From JACRCT01 sp049841135 (GTDB taxonomy: Bacteria; Myxococcota; Myxococcia; Myxococcales; UBA5297), in NCBI GenBank assembly GCA_049841135.1, contig JASGHK010000007.1, forward strand, positions 434,001 to 498,000: a DNA stretch of 64,000 bases. The letters are read 5' to 3'. This document shows, piece by piece, positions 8,400 through 17,883 of the stretch. Position numbers and translations under genes: made by a program. Within the stretch, counting starts at the first letter, position 1, and each line of letters begins with the position of its first letter. The notes beneath the pieces were generated by a model. The model did not search any database, was not told where the DNA came from, and was given only the letters and a program-made list of their open reading frames with translations.

Positions 8400-8924
8400 C
8401 TAGCGGACGAAGCCTGGCAGCCCTCGACGCCTGCGCAGCAGGGCGGGGACGAGCAGCACCGCGGCGAGGGGAAGGAGGTCGCCGCCGGTGACACCGCAGA
8501 ACGACTTCTTCGGCTGCTGCGCGGCTGGAGGGTCGACCCGCACCCTGGGCGCATGGAGGGGGCTGGATTCCGGTCTCGGCGGGGCACCGGCCAGCTCCTC
8601 GATCACGCAGAGCTTGCGCGGCTCGCAGCGCCCTGCGCACTCGACCCCCTTCGCGCAGGGGCCTACGGCCTCCTCGACCTCGCCGGCCTCGTGGCCCTGC
8701 TTGTAGCGTTTGACCATCGCGAGGCACATCGAGATCTCGCGGCAGGTGGTCCCGGGGGCGCATCCGCTCTCGCAGGTCCCCGGGTCGCAGACGAACTGGT
8801 GGTGCCTGATCACCTGGTGCCAGCCGGGCGGGCAGTCGGGGCCGGCCCTGATCACATCGGCGGAAGCGGAGGCGGGTGCGATGGCCAGCGCTACCGCGAC
8901 CAGCCCGAAGAGCTGCCTGCTCAT
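8400..8924 (-). CDS. Secreted Cys-rich protein with MYXO-CTERM-like tail
   Basis: 174-residue exported protein. A signal peptide covers about residues 1-22 (cleavage near ASASA). The body is Cys-rich (CESGCAPGTTCREISMC, CAKGVECAGRC) and probably disulphide-bonded. A Pro-rich linker precedes the C-terminal CGVTGGDLLPLAAVLLVPALLRRRRG: a Cys, a hydrophobic helix and an Arg cluster, the layout of myxobacterial C-terminal surface-sorting signals. It starts 19 bases after the upstream lipoprotein stop, so the two are probably cotranscribed. I cannot assign a ligand or function. Confidence 0.72.
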   Translation of the reverse strand: MSRQLFGLVAVALAIAPASASADVIRAGPDCPPGWHQVIRHHQFVCDPGTCESGCAPGTTCREISMCLAMVKRYKQGHEAGEVEEAVGPCAKGVECAGRCEPRKLCVIEELAGAPPRPESSPLHAPRVRVDPPAAQQPKKSFCGVTGGDLLPLAAVLLVPALLRRRRGLPGFVR

Positions 8925-8943
8925 CGATGCCTCCACGGCTGAC

Positions 8944-10194
8944 TCAAGGCGCGGTGACGGTGAACTTGGCCGAGGGGTCCGCGGTGCACCCCTTGCCGCG
9001 CAAGACGAGCGAGAGCTCGCCGACCGGAGCATCGACAGGGATGGCGCCGACGTAGGCTTTCTCGGCGTCGTCCCAGGCCGCGTCCGAGAGCCAGTCGATG
9101 CCGGCGCGGACGTCGATGAGGTCATCCAGGTGCTCGCCCTTGAGCTTGACGAAGCTGCCCGGAGGCCCGCTGGTCGGCTCGACCGAGCTGACGACGGGGG
9201 CGGGGAGCGCCGGGTCGCAGATGAAGAAGTTGCGCACGTTCCAGTCGACCCCGCCGCGGCTGTCGCGGAGCACGGCGTAGACCTGGCCCTGGCGGTCGTC
9301 GGGGACGTCGGCCAGGACGTAGGGCAGATAGAGGTGCTCGGGCCGGTCGATCTCGCCCTCGACGGTGCGGTCCTTGTCGAACTCGCCGAAGGTGGTGAAC
9401 CAGCTGGTGCTCAGGCTCTCGGTCTTGGTGACGACGTTGCCGTCGACGTCGAGGTCCTGGAAGGCCTCCTTCGCGCCGTCTCCGGCGAAGGAGAGGAAGT
9501 GCGTCCAGACGCCGGGGACGATCTTCACAGGCCGCGGCCCGGGCGCCCAGTTCTCCTCCTCGATGCGCAGGTGGTCGAGCGTGGGGTTGTGGTTGGGCGT
9601 CGGGGTCTCGGAGACGCGCAGGCGCTTGATGGTGAGCACCGAGGGCACCTCCTTGCGGCTCGCCCGTCCGAGGAGGTCGGCCAGGTCCTGCTCGGTGGGC
9701 GGCCAGCGCGCCGGCGGCTCCTCGGCGATGGCGAGCATCAGCACCACGGCGATGACGCCCTTGATGCGGCGCTTGTCGTCTGCCGGCACGTTGGCGAAGG
9801 TGTCGGCCGGCGCCTTGTAGATGATGGGGAAGGCCGGGGCGCCCGCGGGCGCGGTCATCCCCAGCGGCACCAGCCCCTTGGGCAGGGAGGCGAGGCCCGC
9901 ATCGCCGCCGCCGTTCTGGAAGGACTCCAACGTCTCGTACTTGGCGCACTCCGGCTGATCGAGCTGGGTCGGGTCCGGGTTGCAGGCGAGCCACAGGAGC
10001 GTGTTGAGGCGCGCGGGCGCGGTCGGGTCGACGACGAGCGCCTCGAGGCTCGTGGACTGGCCCGGCGCCAGGTCCGGTGGCTCGGCGCGGACGGCCATCA
10101 CGCGAAGGCCCTTGAGCGAGTAGACGTTGGGCCACGGATCGGTGCACGCCGAGAGGGCGAGGATGAGGAGCACGGCTGGCACGGCGCGGCTCAT
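8944..10194 (-). CDS. Lipoprotein with C-terminal IPT/TIG-like domain
   Basis: 416-residue lipoprotein with signal peptide and lipobox ILALSAC, lipidated at about Cys-17. The N-terminal two thirds are unrecognised. Residues about 330-410 (VSSVEPTSGPPGSFVKLKGEHL) look like an IPT/TIG fold. Its start codon overlaps the stop of the TonB receptor (TGATG at 10192-10196), indicating translational coupling and a shared outer-membrane role, for example as a surface partner of the receptor. Cysteines (CNPDPTQLDQPEC and CTADPS) may form disulphides. Confidence 0.72.
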   Translation of the reverse strand: MSRAVPAVLLILALSACTDPWPNVYSLKGLRVMAVRAEPPDLAPGQSTSLEALVVDPTAPARLNTLLWLACNPDPTQLDQPECAKYETLESFQNGGGDAGLASLPKGLVPLGMTAPAGAPAFPIIYKAPADTFANVPADDKRRIKGVIAVVLMLAIAEEPPARWPPTEQDLADLLGRASRKEVPSVLTIKRLRVSETPTPNHNPTLDHLRIEEENWAPGPRPVKIVPGVWTHFLSFAGDGAKEAFQDLDVDGNVVTKTESLSTSWFTTFGEFDKDRTVEGEIDRPEHLYLPYVLADVPDDRQGQVYAVLRDSRGGVDWNVRNFFICDPALPAPVVSSVEPTSGPPGSFVKLKGEHLDDLIDVRAGIDWLSDAAWDDAEKAYVGAIPVDAPVGELSLVLRGKGCTADPSAKFTVTAP

Positions 10195-13125
10195 CAGAAC
10201 TCCGCCTTGATCCCCAGCGTGGGGAAGATGGGCATGCCCATGACGTACTGCGACTTCGTGTAGTCGTAGTTGTAGAGGATGAACTCGGAGTTCTTGTTGT
10301 TGGTCACGTTCTGCACGTCCAGGAAGACGTTGACGCTCCACTGCTGGAACACGAAGCGCTTGTCCACGCGCAGGTCCAGCGAGATGAAGTCCGGCCCGCG
10401 CACGCTGTTGGTCTTGCCGGGGATGGCCATGTACCGGTCCGAGTCCGCGTCGTAGACGGCGTCGCCGTAGGGCGTCGCGAGGTTGCCGGAGACGTACTGG
10501 AAGCGCAGGCCGGCGACGAAGTCGTATGGCAGCTTGTAGCTGGCCACGACGATCAGGTGGTGCGGCTGGTCATAGGCGCCGTAGAACCACTCCTTCTCGC
10601 GCTCCATCACCGTGCTGCGCCGCTCGGTCCGCCCGTAGCTGTAGGCGATCCACCCGAAGAAGTTCGAGGTCAGCTCCTGGCGAAGCATGATCTCGATGCC
10701 GTAGGCGCGCCCCAGCCCGGAGTTGTTGTAGCGCTCCAGCACCGTCTCGCCGTCGCGCTCCACGGTGCGCTGGCTCGGCCACATCAGGTTCCACAGGTGC
10801 TTGTAGTAGAGCTGCACGTCCACGTGCAGCGAGTCGGTGATGCGCTGCTCGAGCCCCAGCATCGCCGAGAGGCTGTGTTCGGCCCCGAGCTTCGGGTTGC
10901 CCAGCTTCTTGCTCCACTGCTGGAACTTGAAGTCCGGCGGCTGCGAGTACATGCCCACCGCCGCCTTGATCACCGTGCCCTCGACGATCTCCTGGAAGAA
11001 GGAGAGGCGCGGGTCGAAGGTCGCGTAGTTGAGCGTGCCCTCGTAGTCCAGGCGCACGCCCGGGACGATCTTGGTGCCCTTGAACGGCTTCCAGGTCGCG
11101 TCGACGTACAGCGAGGGCTCGAAGAGGATGCCGGAGTCCAGGCTGTGCACCAGTTGCCGCGAGGCGATGGGGTCGGGGATCTCGTCGGCCTGGGGCAGCG
11201 GCGGGCTGGTCACGTCGTTGTCGTAGTAGCCGAGGTAGCTGTCGGTGCCCGCCTCCAGAGTCAGGTACGGGGCGACCTCCCAGGTCAGCGAGTCGCGCAG
11301 CTGTAGTGCGTAGAGCATCAGCTCGCCGTGGATGTCGCCGCCGATGTTGCTCTGCACGTTGTCGGTGCCCAGCGCGACCGTGAGCCGGTTGTCCAGGCCT
11401 GGCTGGAAGCGGTGCTTCCACTGCAGCACCAGGCGCTCGAAGTCCTCGGAGGCGCCCACGTCGTTGCGGCCCTCCGGGTCGATCATCGCGGCGTTGGTGG
11501 CCAAGAGCTGCATCAGGTCGTGGCCGCCGAAGAACTGGATGGAGAGCTTGTCCTTGCCGCTCTTGGGCGCCCACTCCGCCTTGACCTGGTAGTCCCAGTA
11601 CCGCGGCGAGGTCATGAACTGCACGGAGGAGGGCAGCACCTCCTTGAGGATGATGTCCGCGTAGCTGACGCGCCCGGCGACCGCGAAGCTCCAGTTTTCG
11701 CTGAGCGGGCCTTCGAAGAGCAGCGTCGAGTCCAGCAGGCTGATGTTGGCGTAGCCGTGGAAGGCCTCCTTCGACGGCGTGCGGGAGCTGGCCTCGACCA
11801 CGCCGCCCATGGCGCGCCCGTCCTTGGCGCTGAAGTTGCCGGGCAGGAACTCCAGGTCCTGGAGGAGGTCGGAGTTGTAGACCGCGGTCAGCCCGGCGAA
11901 GTGGAACATGATCGGGATCCACACGCCGTCGACGTAGACCCGGGTGTCCTGGGGGCGGCCGCCGCGCACCACCAGCAGGCCGAAGCTGTACGGCACGCGC
12001 GCCACGCCGGGCAGGTCCTGCACCACGCGGAAGGCGTCGCCGCCGGTGCCGGCCACCAGGCGGATCTCCTCCTGGCGGAGCCTCGACGCGGGCCACGTCC
12101 TTCTTCTCGCGCTTGCCGCGGACGACCGTCTCGTAGGGCGTGAAGACCTGCTTGCGCACGTAGTAGGTCACCTCGGTGACCTTGCCCTCGACGACCTCCT
12201 CGTCGGTCTCGTACTTCTCGAAGCCGGCGGCGGTGACCACCACCTGGTGCTTTCCGACCGGCACTCCGGCGACCTCGAAGGCGCCCTTCTCGTCGGCCAT
12301 CGCGCCCCACTGCCCGTCGTCGACCGCGATGCTCGCGCCGTGGATGGGGGCGCGGTTGCCGCGCTGGAGCAGGGTGCCGCGCAGCGTGACCTCGGCGGCC
12401 TTCTCCTCCGGCGTGGGCGGCGGCGGCTCCTGCTTGGTCAGCGTGAAGTTGTAGTGGTAGGCGATGCGGACCGGCGCCGGCTTGTGGTCGATCTCCGCCG
12501 GCGAGAACAGGAACTGCAGCACCGCCGTGACCGCCGCCTCGTCGAACCCGTGGCCCGCGGGCTCGGTGACCTCGACCTTGGTCACGAGCCCCTGGTCGTC
12601 GATGTCGACCAGCAGGCCGACCGAGCCCTGGAGGCCCTGGTCCTGCGCCTCCTTGGGGAACGCAGCCTCGACGAACTTGAGCAGCTCGGGCGGCTTGGTC
12701 AGCTGGCCGGTCGGCGGTGGAGCGTCCTGCGCCGGCGGGGGCGCGGTCAGAGGATTCTCGCTGCGGCGGACCGGCTGCCCCTCGGCCGGTGGCGCCTGCG
12801 TCGGGTTGGCCGGCTCGGCTGAGGGCTTTGGAGCCTCGGTCACTGCTGGAGTTGGCGGCGCTTCCGGCTGGGACGGCTCGGCCGCAGCGGGAGGCTCGGC
12901 GGGCTTCGGGGCCTCGGTGGCGGCGGCAGGGGCCTGCTCGGGCGACGTGGACTCGGAAGCCAGAGCCGGGACCGGCGCGAGAGCCGACGTGGCGAGCACC
13001 AAGGCGAGAAGCAGACCGGGGATGGAAGTCGCGCGGGCCAAGAGGGCTGGAAGTCTAGACGAGGGCTTCCGGGGAGGGGAAGCGGCTGCCCAACCGAGCC
13101 GGCAGGTCTGCCGCGGCACCTTCAT
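10194..13125 (-). CDS. TonB-dependent receptor with fused TonB C-terminal domain, frameshifted
   Basis: Outer-membrane receptor of about 975 residues when read across one frame break. Order: signal peptide (to about 58, ending ALASE), Pro/Glu/Ala-rich linker (to about 170), a TonB C-terminal domain (GSVGLLVDIDDQGLVTKVEV to VRIAYHYNF), a CarboxypepD_reg-like beta domain (LRGTLLQRGNRAPIHGASI), the plug (GTGGDAFRVVQDLPGVAR), and a 22-strand-type barrel ending in the aromatic GIKAEF. The plug and barrel bind and import a large substrate; the substrate is unknown. The frame changes near 12080: GAGGCTCCGCC is seen where GAGCTCCGCC would read VELRQEEIRLV, so I infer a surplus base. Start chosen at ATG 13125. 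It is translationally coupled to the following lipoprotein. Confidence 0.85.
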
Positions 13126-13215
13126 GCGAAGCGGCAATGGCGTGGGCGGCGAGGCGTAGTCTTCGGCAGGCAAGGGAGCGCCGTCATCGAGTGCAGTGCA
13201 CCGAAGAAGAGGCCC

Positions 13216-14310
13216 ATGCTGCTCGTCATCCTGGCTCTGTTGTCCGCCTGCGTCGTGGCCCTCTTCGGCGTGCTCCTGGCGTGGAGCCCCGGGACCGCCG
13301 AGCCGTTCCTGGACGCGAACGGGGAGCCGTTGCCGAGCTCTCTCTCCGAGAAGATCCGGGTGCGCATCAACGGCGTGGAACAGGGGATGTTCATCCGAGG
13401 CAAGGACCGGACGAAGCCGGTGCTGCTGTTCGTCCACGGCGGCCCGGCGATGCCGGAGTACGCGATCGCCCGCCGGCACCCGACGGTCCTCGAGGACCAC
13501 TTCGTCGTCTGCTGGTGGGACCAGCGCGGCGCAGGGCTCTCGTACCGATCGGACCGGCCGCCCGAGACGATCACCCCCGAGCAGCTCATCGCCGACACGT
13601 TGGAGGTCGCCCGCTACCTGCGCCAGCGCTTCGGGCAGGAGAAGGTCTACCTGCTCGCGCACTCGTGGGGATCGTTCCTAGGCCTGCAGGCCGTCGCGCG
13701 CGAGCCCGGTCTGTTCCACGCGTACATCGGCATGGGGCAGGTCACGCAGCAGCTCGAGTCGGAGAAGCGAGCGTGGAAGCACATGGTCGAGCGCTACCAA
13801 GCGGACGGCAACGCGCAGATGGTCGAGCGCCTGCGGAAGTTTCCCATGCCCGAGCTCGCCGAGGTGCCGCGCGACTACCTTGGCCTGCGCGACCAGGCAA
13901 TGCACGAGCTGGGGATCGGGACGACGCGGGCGATGAGGTCGGTGGTCACCGGCGTCTTCGTGCCGGTCTGGCGGCACCGCGAGTACACGCTCGGCGAGAA
14001 GCTGGCCCTGTGGCGCGGGAAGTGGTCGGAGCCGTCGCGGCGGATGTTCGACGGGCTGATGGCGACGGATCTCACCGCGGTCGTGACCCGGGTCGAGGTG
14101 CCGGTCCACCTCGTCCAGGGAACGTTCGACTACACCTCGTCGTACACGCTGGCGAAGGAGTACTTCGCGAAGCTGCAGGCACCGGTGAAGGGTTTCTACT
14201 CGTTCGAGCAGTCGGCCCACAGCCCGCTGTTCGAGGAGCCCGAGAAGATGCGGCGGATCCTGGTCGAGGACGTCCTGGCCAGGACGGCTCGGCTCGCCGA
14301 CCCGATCTAG
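13216..14310 (+). CDS. Alpha/beta hydrolase, proline iminopeptidase-like
   Basis: 364-residue alpha/beta-hydrolase. The oxyanion segment is FVHGGPAMP (about 73-81), followed by WWDQRGAGLSY. The nucleophile elbow is AHSWGS, with acid in QGTFDYTSS and histidine in EQSAHSPLFEEP, so the triad is complete. An N-terminal hydrophobic segment (about 1-24, MLLVILALLSACVVALFGVLL) suggests a membrane anchor or signal; it includes SAC, which might be a lipobox. HGGP and WDQRG favour the prolyl iminopeptidase/S33 branch, but the substrate could be any small ester or peptide. It is transcribed divergently from the TonB receptor with a 90-bp gap. Confidence 0.8.
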   Translation: MLLVILALLSACVVALFGVLLAWSPGTAEPFLDANGEPLPSSLSEKIRVRINGVEQGMFIRGKDRTKPVLLFVHGGPAMPEYAIARRHPTVLEDHFVVCWWDQRGAGLSYRSDRPPETITPEQLIADTLEVARYLRQRFGQEKVYLLAHSWGSFLGLQAVAREPGLFHAYIGMGQVTQQLESEKRAWKHMVERYQADGNAQMVERLRKFPMPELAEVPRDYLGLRDQAMHELGIGTTRAMRSVVTGVFVPVWRHREYTLGEKLALWRGKWSEPSRRMFDGLMATDLTAVVTRVEVPVHLVQGTFDYTSSYTLAKEYFAKLQAPVKGFYSFEQSAHSPLFEEPEKMRRILVEDVLARTARLADPI

Positions 14311-14341
14311 CTCGCGCTCGACAGGGAGCTCGTCGCGGCGG

Positions 14342-15208
14342 CTACTTCCGCTGGGCCGCCTTGGCGGGCGCCGCCGGCACCGCGCTCGCCCCGACCGCCA
14401 CCACGATGTCCGCGGGCGACTTCCAGGTGAGCTTCTCCACGCTCGCTCCGCCCGGCAGCGCCTTGGCGATCTTGTCGGCCTGCGCCTGGAATCCCTCCGC
14501 GAAGTAGATGGCCGACTTCTCGCGCGCCTTGAGCGCCTTGCCCACGAAGGCCGGGGTCAGCCCCGCGGCGGCGACGGCCTTGGCGGCGGGACGCACCACC
14601 TTCGAGAGGAGGGCGTTGTCGGCGAGGAGCTGCACGTTGACGCCGCCCGCCGAGCCGATGACCGCCGAGATCAGGGAGCAGCTCATCATCCCGCACTGCT
14701 GGTAGCCGTCGTCGATGACCCAGGCGATGCGCTTGCCGTCGGGCGACCAGTAGGGCGTCACGTGGGTGACCGAGCGGGGGACGGTCGCCGAGACCCGCGA
14801 GACGCCGTCGCGCACGACGCGGAACTCGGTCTCGAAGCTCGCCTCGCGCACGAACTTGCCGCCCTCCCACTTCCCGCTGCCCTTCTTCATCACCAGGACG
14901 ACCTCGGCCTTGCCCTTGCCGTCGGGCGAGGTCTGCGAGGCCACGGTGTCCTCGTGGTCCTTCTCGACCGAGCTGCACAGCGACCCGTCGTCGTAGTGGA
15001 AGGCGCACTCAGAGGTCTCGATGCCGGTCATGGCATCGACGACGGAGACCTCCACGGCACCGGCGCTGAAGTTCGAGTAGCTGAAGTGGCTTCCGCTCTT
15101 GGTCCAGCCCGGATTCTCGAGGGGCGCGTACTGGGCTTCAGCGGCGACCGGGACCATGAGGATCGCGAGGGCCGCGAAGGCGCCTGCGCAGGGGAGAGCG
15201 GTCTTCAC
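14342..15208 (-). CDS. Secreted protein, paralogue of the upstream gene
   Basis: 288-residue exported protein starting at GTG 15208, with a signal peptide to about residue 25 (VAAEAQ). Recognisable elements are PYWSPDGKRIAWVIDDG, a beta-propeller/WD40-like strand motif, and the C-terminal LPGGASVEKLTWKSPADIVVAVG. Both recur in the upstream protein, so the two are tandem duplicates. The start overlaps the upstream stop (GTGA), implying coupled translation. Function unknown; periplasmic or cell-surface location is inferred. Confidence 0.65.
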   Translation of the reverse strand: MKTALPCAGAFAALAILMVPVAAEAQYAPLENPGWTKSGSHFSYSNFSAGAVEVSVVDAMTGIETSECAFHYDDGSLCSSVEKDHEDTVASQTSPDGKGKAEVVLVMKKGSGKWEGGKFVREASFETEFRVVRDGVSRVSATVPRSVTHVTPYWSPDGKRIAWVIDDGYQQCGMMSCSLISAVIGSAGGVNVQLLADNALLSKVVRPAAKAVAAAGLTPAFVGKALKAREKSAIYFAEGFQAQADKIAKALPGGASVEKLTWKSPADIVVAVGASAVPAAPAKAAQRK

Positions 15209-16138
15209 TTGGCACCTGCCTTCCCAGCGCTGTCGCCCAGCGCGACGACCAGGTCTGCGTCGGTCTTCCAGGTCAGGGCCTCGACGGAGGCGCCGCCGGG
15301 CACGGCCTTGGCTGCTGCTTGCGCGGCGTCCTCGAAGCCCTTGGCGAAGAAGACCGCCGACTTGGGCCGCTCCTTCTGCGCCGGGCCCGTCTGCACCACG
15401 GGCAGCCCCGACGCCTCGAGCGCGTCGAGGGCCGCGGGCACCACCTGGGCGTACTTGCCTTTCGGCGCGAGCACCTGCAGCCGGGGAAGCTCCGGCCGGG
15501 CCGACGCGGAACTTCTCGCCGCCGACGCTCCAGACCACGCGCTTGCCGTCCGGAGACCAGTACGCGGTGGCCACCGAGTCCGGGGTGATCAGCGAGACGG
15601 CCTTCTTGTCCCCGCGGACGACGAACAGTCGGGTGAGCAGCGAAGCGTTGCCCGACCAGCCCTTGTCGGTCCAGGTGCCCTTGTCGTCGGTGTTGCCGAA
15701 CTCCACCTCGGCTTCGAGTCGCGCGGAGCCGTCCGGGGAGGTGCGGTCGGACTTCGCGGGGGTGGAGGGGTGCGTCTTCAGCCAGGCCTCGGCCTTCTCT
15801 CGAGCCTTGAGCTGCTTCTCGTACTCGGCCTTCTGCTCGGGGTCGACCTTTCCCTCGTCGTCCGCTTCCGGCTCCGGAGCAAGCTCGTAGGTGGCGACGA
15901 TCTTGTGCTCGGAGGTCCGCACGTCGAGGGTCTCGAGGTCGACGCGCATGGGCGGCGCATACCCCTCGTCGCCGGGCGGCACGGTCTCCACCTTCCACGC
16001 GAAGAGCCGGCCCCCGTCGGTCCAGCCGAGCACCGTCACCGACATCGAGCCCTCGTTGCCGCCGCAGGCGAGCGCCGAGCCGGGCAGGGCGAGGAAGAGG
16101 AATGCGCCGAGCGCGGCGCCACAGCGAGCGAGTCTCAT
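15205..16138 (-). CDS. Secreted protein, upstream paralogue, frameshifted
   Basis: Roughly 310-residue exported protein with a signal peptide (LALPGSALACGG) and a charged Lys/Glu-rich stretch (EQKAEYEKQLKAREKAEAW). It has AYWSPDGKRVVWSVGG and the C-terminal VPGGASVEALTWKTDADLVVALG shared with the downstream gene. The frame breaks near 15490: EKFRVGPAGA continues as LQVLAPKGKYAQVVP in another frame. GAGCTTCCCC is seen where GAGCTCCCC would keep the frame, so one surplus base is likely. Start ATG 16138. Function unknown. Confidence 0.62.
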
Positions 16139-16184
16139 GGTCCCCTCCGAGTCGCGGTTCACCGACGCGAGTAGTTCTAGCAGG

Positions 16185-16637
16185 CTACGGGAGTTGGCAG
16201 TACCCGCCCGTGCCACAGACATAGTCGGAGGCGCAGTCGGACTTCGTGGTGCACCGGCTCGACGGACCTCCGACACAGCCAGCTTCCGTGCTGCAGGACC
16301 GACACGCATAGCGTGCGGTGGCGTAGCCGTGATCGCAGTAGACGAAGCTCGTGGCCGACTCGCATGCCGAGGTGGCGTCCGCGGCGCAGCTGGGGTCGGT
16401 CTGCCCGGAAAGGGCGCAGAGCGCGAGCGCCTTGTCCGAGTCTTCGACGCAGCTCTGGCCCTTCAGGCAGTCGCGGCTGTACCAGCGGTTGACCGCGTTC
16501 ACCTGTTGGTCGACCCCCGGCTCGGCGCAGTACACCACTGCGCTGCCCTGGCAATGGGGCTTGTCGGTCGAAGGGTTGCACTCGTCCTTGCAGGCAGGGA
16601 GTGCGAGGAGGGCTGCGAGGAGCAGGCAGTGGCGCAT
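16185..16637 (-). CDS. Small Cys-rich lipoprotein
   Basis: 150-residue lipoprotein: signal peptide and lipobox LALPAC (Cys-16), then about 18 cysteines in short spacing (CNPSTDKPHC, CRSCSTEAGC, CTTKSDCASDYVC), suggesting a disulphide-stabilised extracytoplasmic domain. Start chosen at ATG 16637 because it begins the signal peptide; an in-frame upstream ATG would add an unlikely prefix. Lipoproteins of this kind with repeated short Cys loops are common in myxobacteria. No function can be assigned. Confidence 0.68.
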   Translation of the reverse strand: MRHCLLLAALLALPACKDECNPSTDKPHCQGSAVVYCAEPGVDQQVNAVNRWYSRDCLKGQSCVEDSDKALALCALSGQTDPSCAADATSACESATSFVYCDHGYATARYACRSCSTEAGCVGGPSSRCTTKSDCASDYVCGTGGYCQLP

Positions 16638-16752
16638 GGCGGGAATCATCCTCCCCAACGCCGATCGGTTGCCAGAGCGCTCTCGATTCTCGGCTCAACA
16701 CCGGAAGAGGCATGGCGATAGAGTCGCCGCGCACTCGACTTCGAGGTCAGGC

Positions 16753-17763
16753 ATGGGCGTCTTCGCCACCCTCTGCCAGCTCTGCGGCCTGCCGGTTCAG
16801 CACGACCACTACGTCCCGTCCGCTTCAGGGACGCTGCGCATCTATCGCGGCGCGGCTCCGGGCGGCGGCCACGACTGGACCGTGGAGGGGCGCCAGCCGT
16901 TCGCGTTCCAGCCCGAGCACGCCTGGCTCATGGACGCCGTGGGCGTGCCCTTCGAGAGCGGCGAGGTCGTCCGCGGGAGCGTCACCGACGGCAGGCTGGC
17001 GCCGACGGGCAGCACCAGCGAGGCCGGTGGGATCTTCGTGGGCGACGGGAAGGAGGAGGCGCTCGCCCTCCACCACGCCTGCTGGGAGCTGATGGGCAAG
17101 CCGGCCACGGCCGCTCAGGCGATCACCGGCCGCGGCACCTACGGCTGGGCGATGGTGGAGCCGTACCAGGAGCAACTCTTCGAATTCGGCGAGGTGGTGC
17201 AGGACGGGCAGGGCGCGCTCCTCGTCGACCCGCGCGGCGACTCGGCCGAAGCTCGCGCCAGCCGCGCGCGCATCGAGAAGACGATCGAGGTGGCGCGACG
17301 CTGCCCCCGCGAGGCGATGGAGCCCGCTTCGGTCCAGGAGGCGCTCTCGCAGGACCGCGACTGGAGGGGCCGGTCCATCCGCGCCCAGAGCTTCGAGCGC
17401 CGGTTCCTGGTGCGCTATCGCAGCTTTGGCCCGGTCGAGACCAAGGGCTACCCGGAGCTGGTCTGCCTCGTTCACGAGTTCCCGAAGCGCCTTCGCCTCG
17501 AGCCCTCGCACGTCGCCAGCCTGCTCGACTTCGAGGCGCGCTTCCGCTCCGCGCTCGAGTCCGACGGCCTGGGCCTGGCGGTGCTCTCGAACCTCGGAGG
17601 CGGCCAGGCCCAGTATCTGGCGTACGTGCGCGACCCGGCCGAAGCGCACCGCCGCCTCGACGCGCTCGAGCCGCCCGCCTGCCCGGGCGAGTCGGACTAC
17701 GACGACGCCGAAGACCCCGAGTGGAAGATCCTCTTCGAAGAGATGGGGCCGATGCGCCGCTAG
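16753..17763 (+). CDS. DUF695-like protein with N-terminal CxxC element
   Basis: 336-residue cytoplasmic protein. The N-terminus has LCQLCGLPVQHDHY (Cys-8, Cys-11, then two His), plausibly a zinc site. The C-terminal part (about 215-320) reads FLVRYRSFGPVETKGYPELVCLVHEF, then SDGLGLAVLSNLGGGQAQYLAYVRDP, closely resembling DUF695 (order YP-hydrophobic, GLG-hydrophobic, YVRD). No enzymatic function is known for DUF695. A terminator-like hairpin follows the stop codon. Start chosen at ATG 16753, the first Met in front of the CxxC element. Confidence 0.65.
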   Translation: MGVFATLCQLCGLPVQHDHYVPSASGTLRIYRGAAPGGGHDWTVEGRQPFAFQPEHAWLMDAVGVPFESGEVVRGSVTDGRLAPTGSTSEAGGIFVGDGKEEALALHHACWELMGKPATAAQAITGRGTYGWAMVEPYQEQLFEFGEVVQDGQGALLVDPRGDSAEARASRARIEKTIEVARRCPREAMEPASVQEALSQDRDWRGRSIRAQSFERRFLVRYRSFGPVETKGYPELVCLVHEFPKRLRLEPSHVASLLDFEARFRSALESDGLGLAVLSNLGGGQAQYLAYVRDPAEAHRRLDALEPPACPGESDYDDAEDPEWKILFEEMGPMRR

Positions 17764-17765
17764 GC

Positions 17766-17789
17766 GGCGAAGCTCGACCTCGAGCTCGC
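17766..17789. terminator. Terminator-like hairpin after the DUF695-like gene
   Basis: GCGA-A-GCTCG pairs with CGAGCTCGC across a 4-base loop (one bulged A), just after the stop codon at 17763. No T-run follows, so this is a weak assignment. Confidence 0.3.
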
Positions 17790-17883
17790 GTAGAGCCCGT
17801 CCGGAGGGATGCGGTCCCGAACGGGCGCTGGCACCCCGGCCTCCCGAGTCGCATCTGTCCGCGACGCCGAGAGGGGAGGGGAC

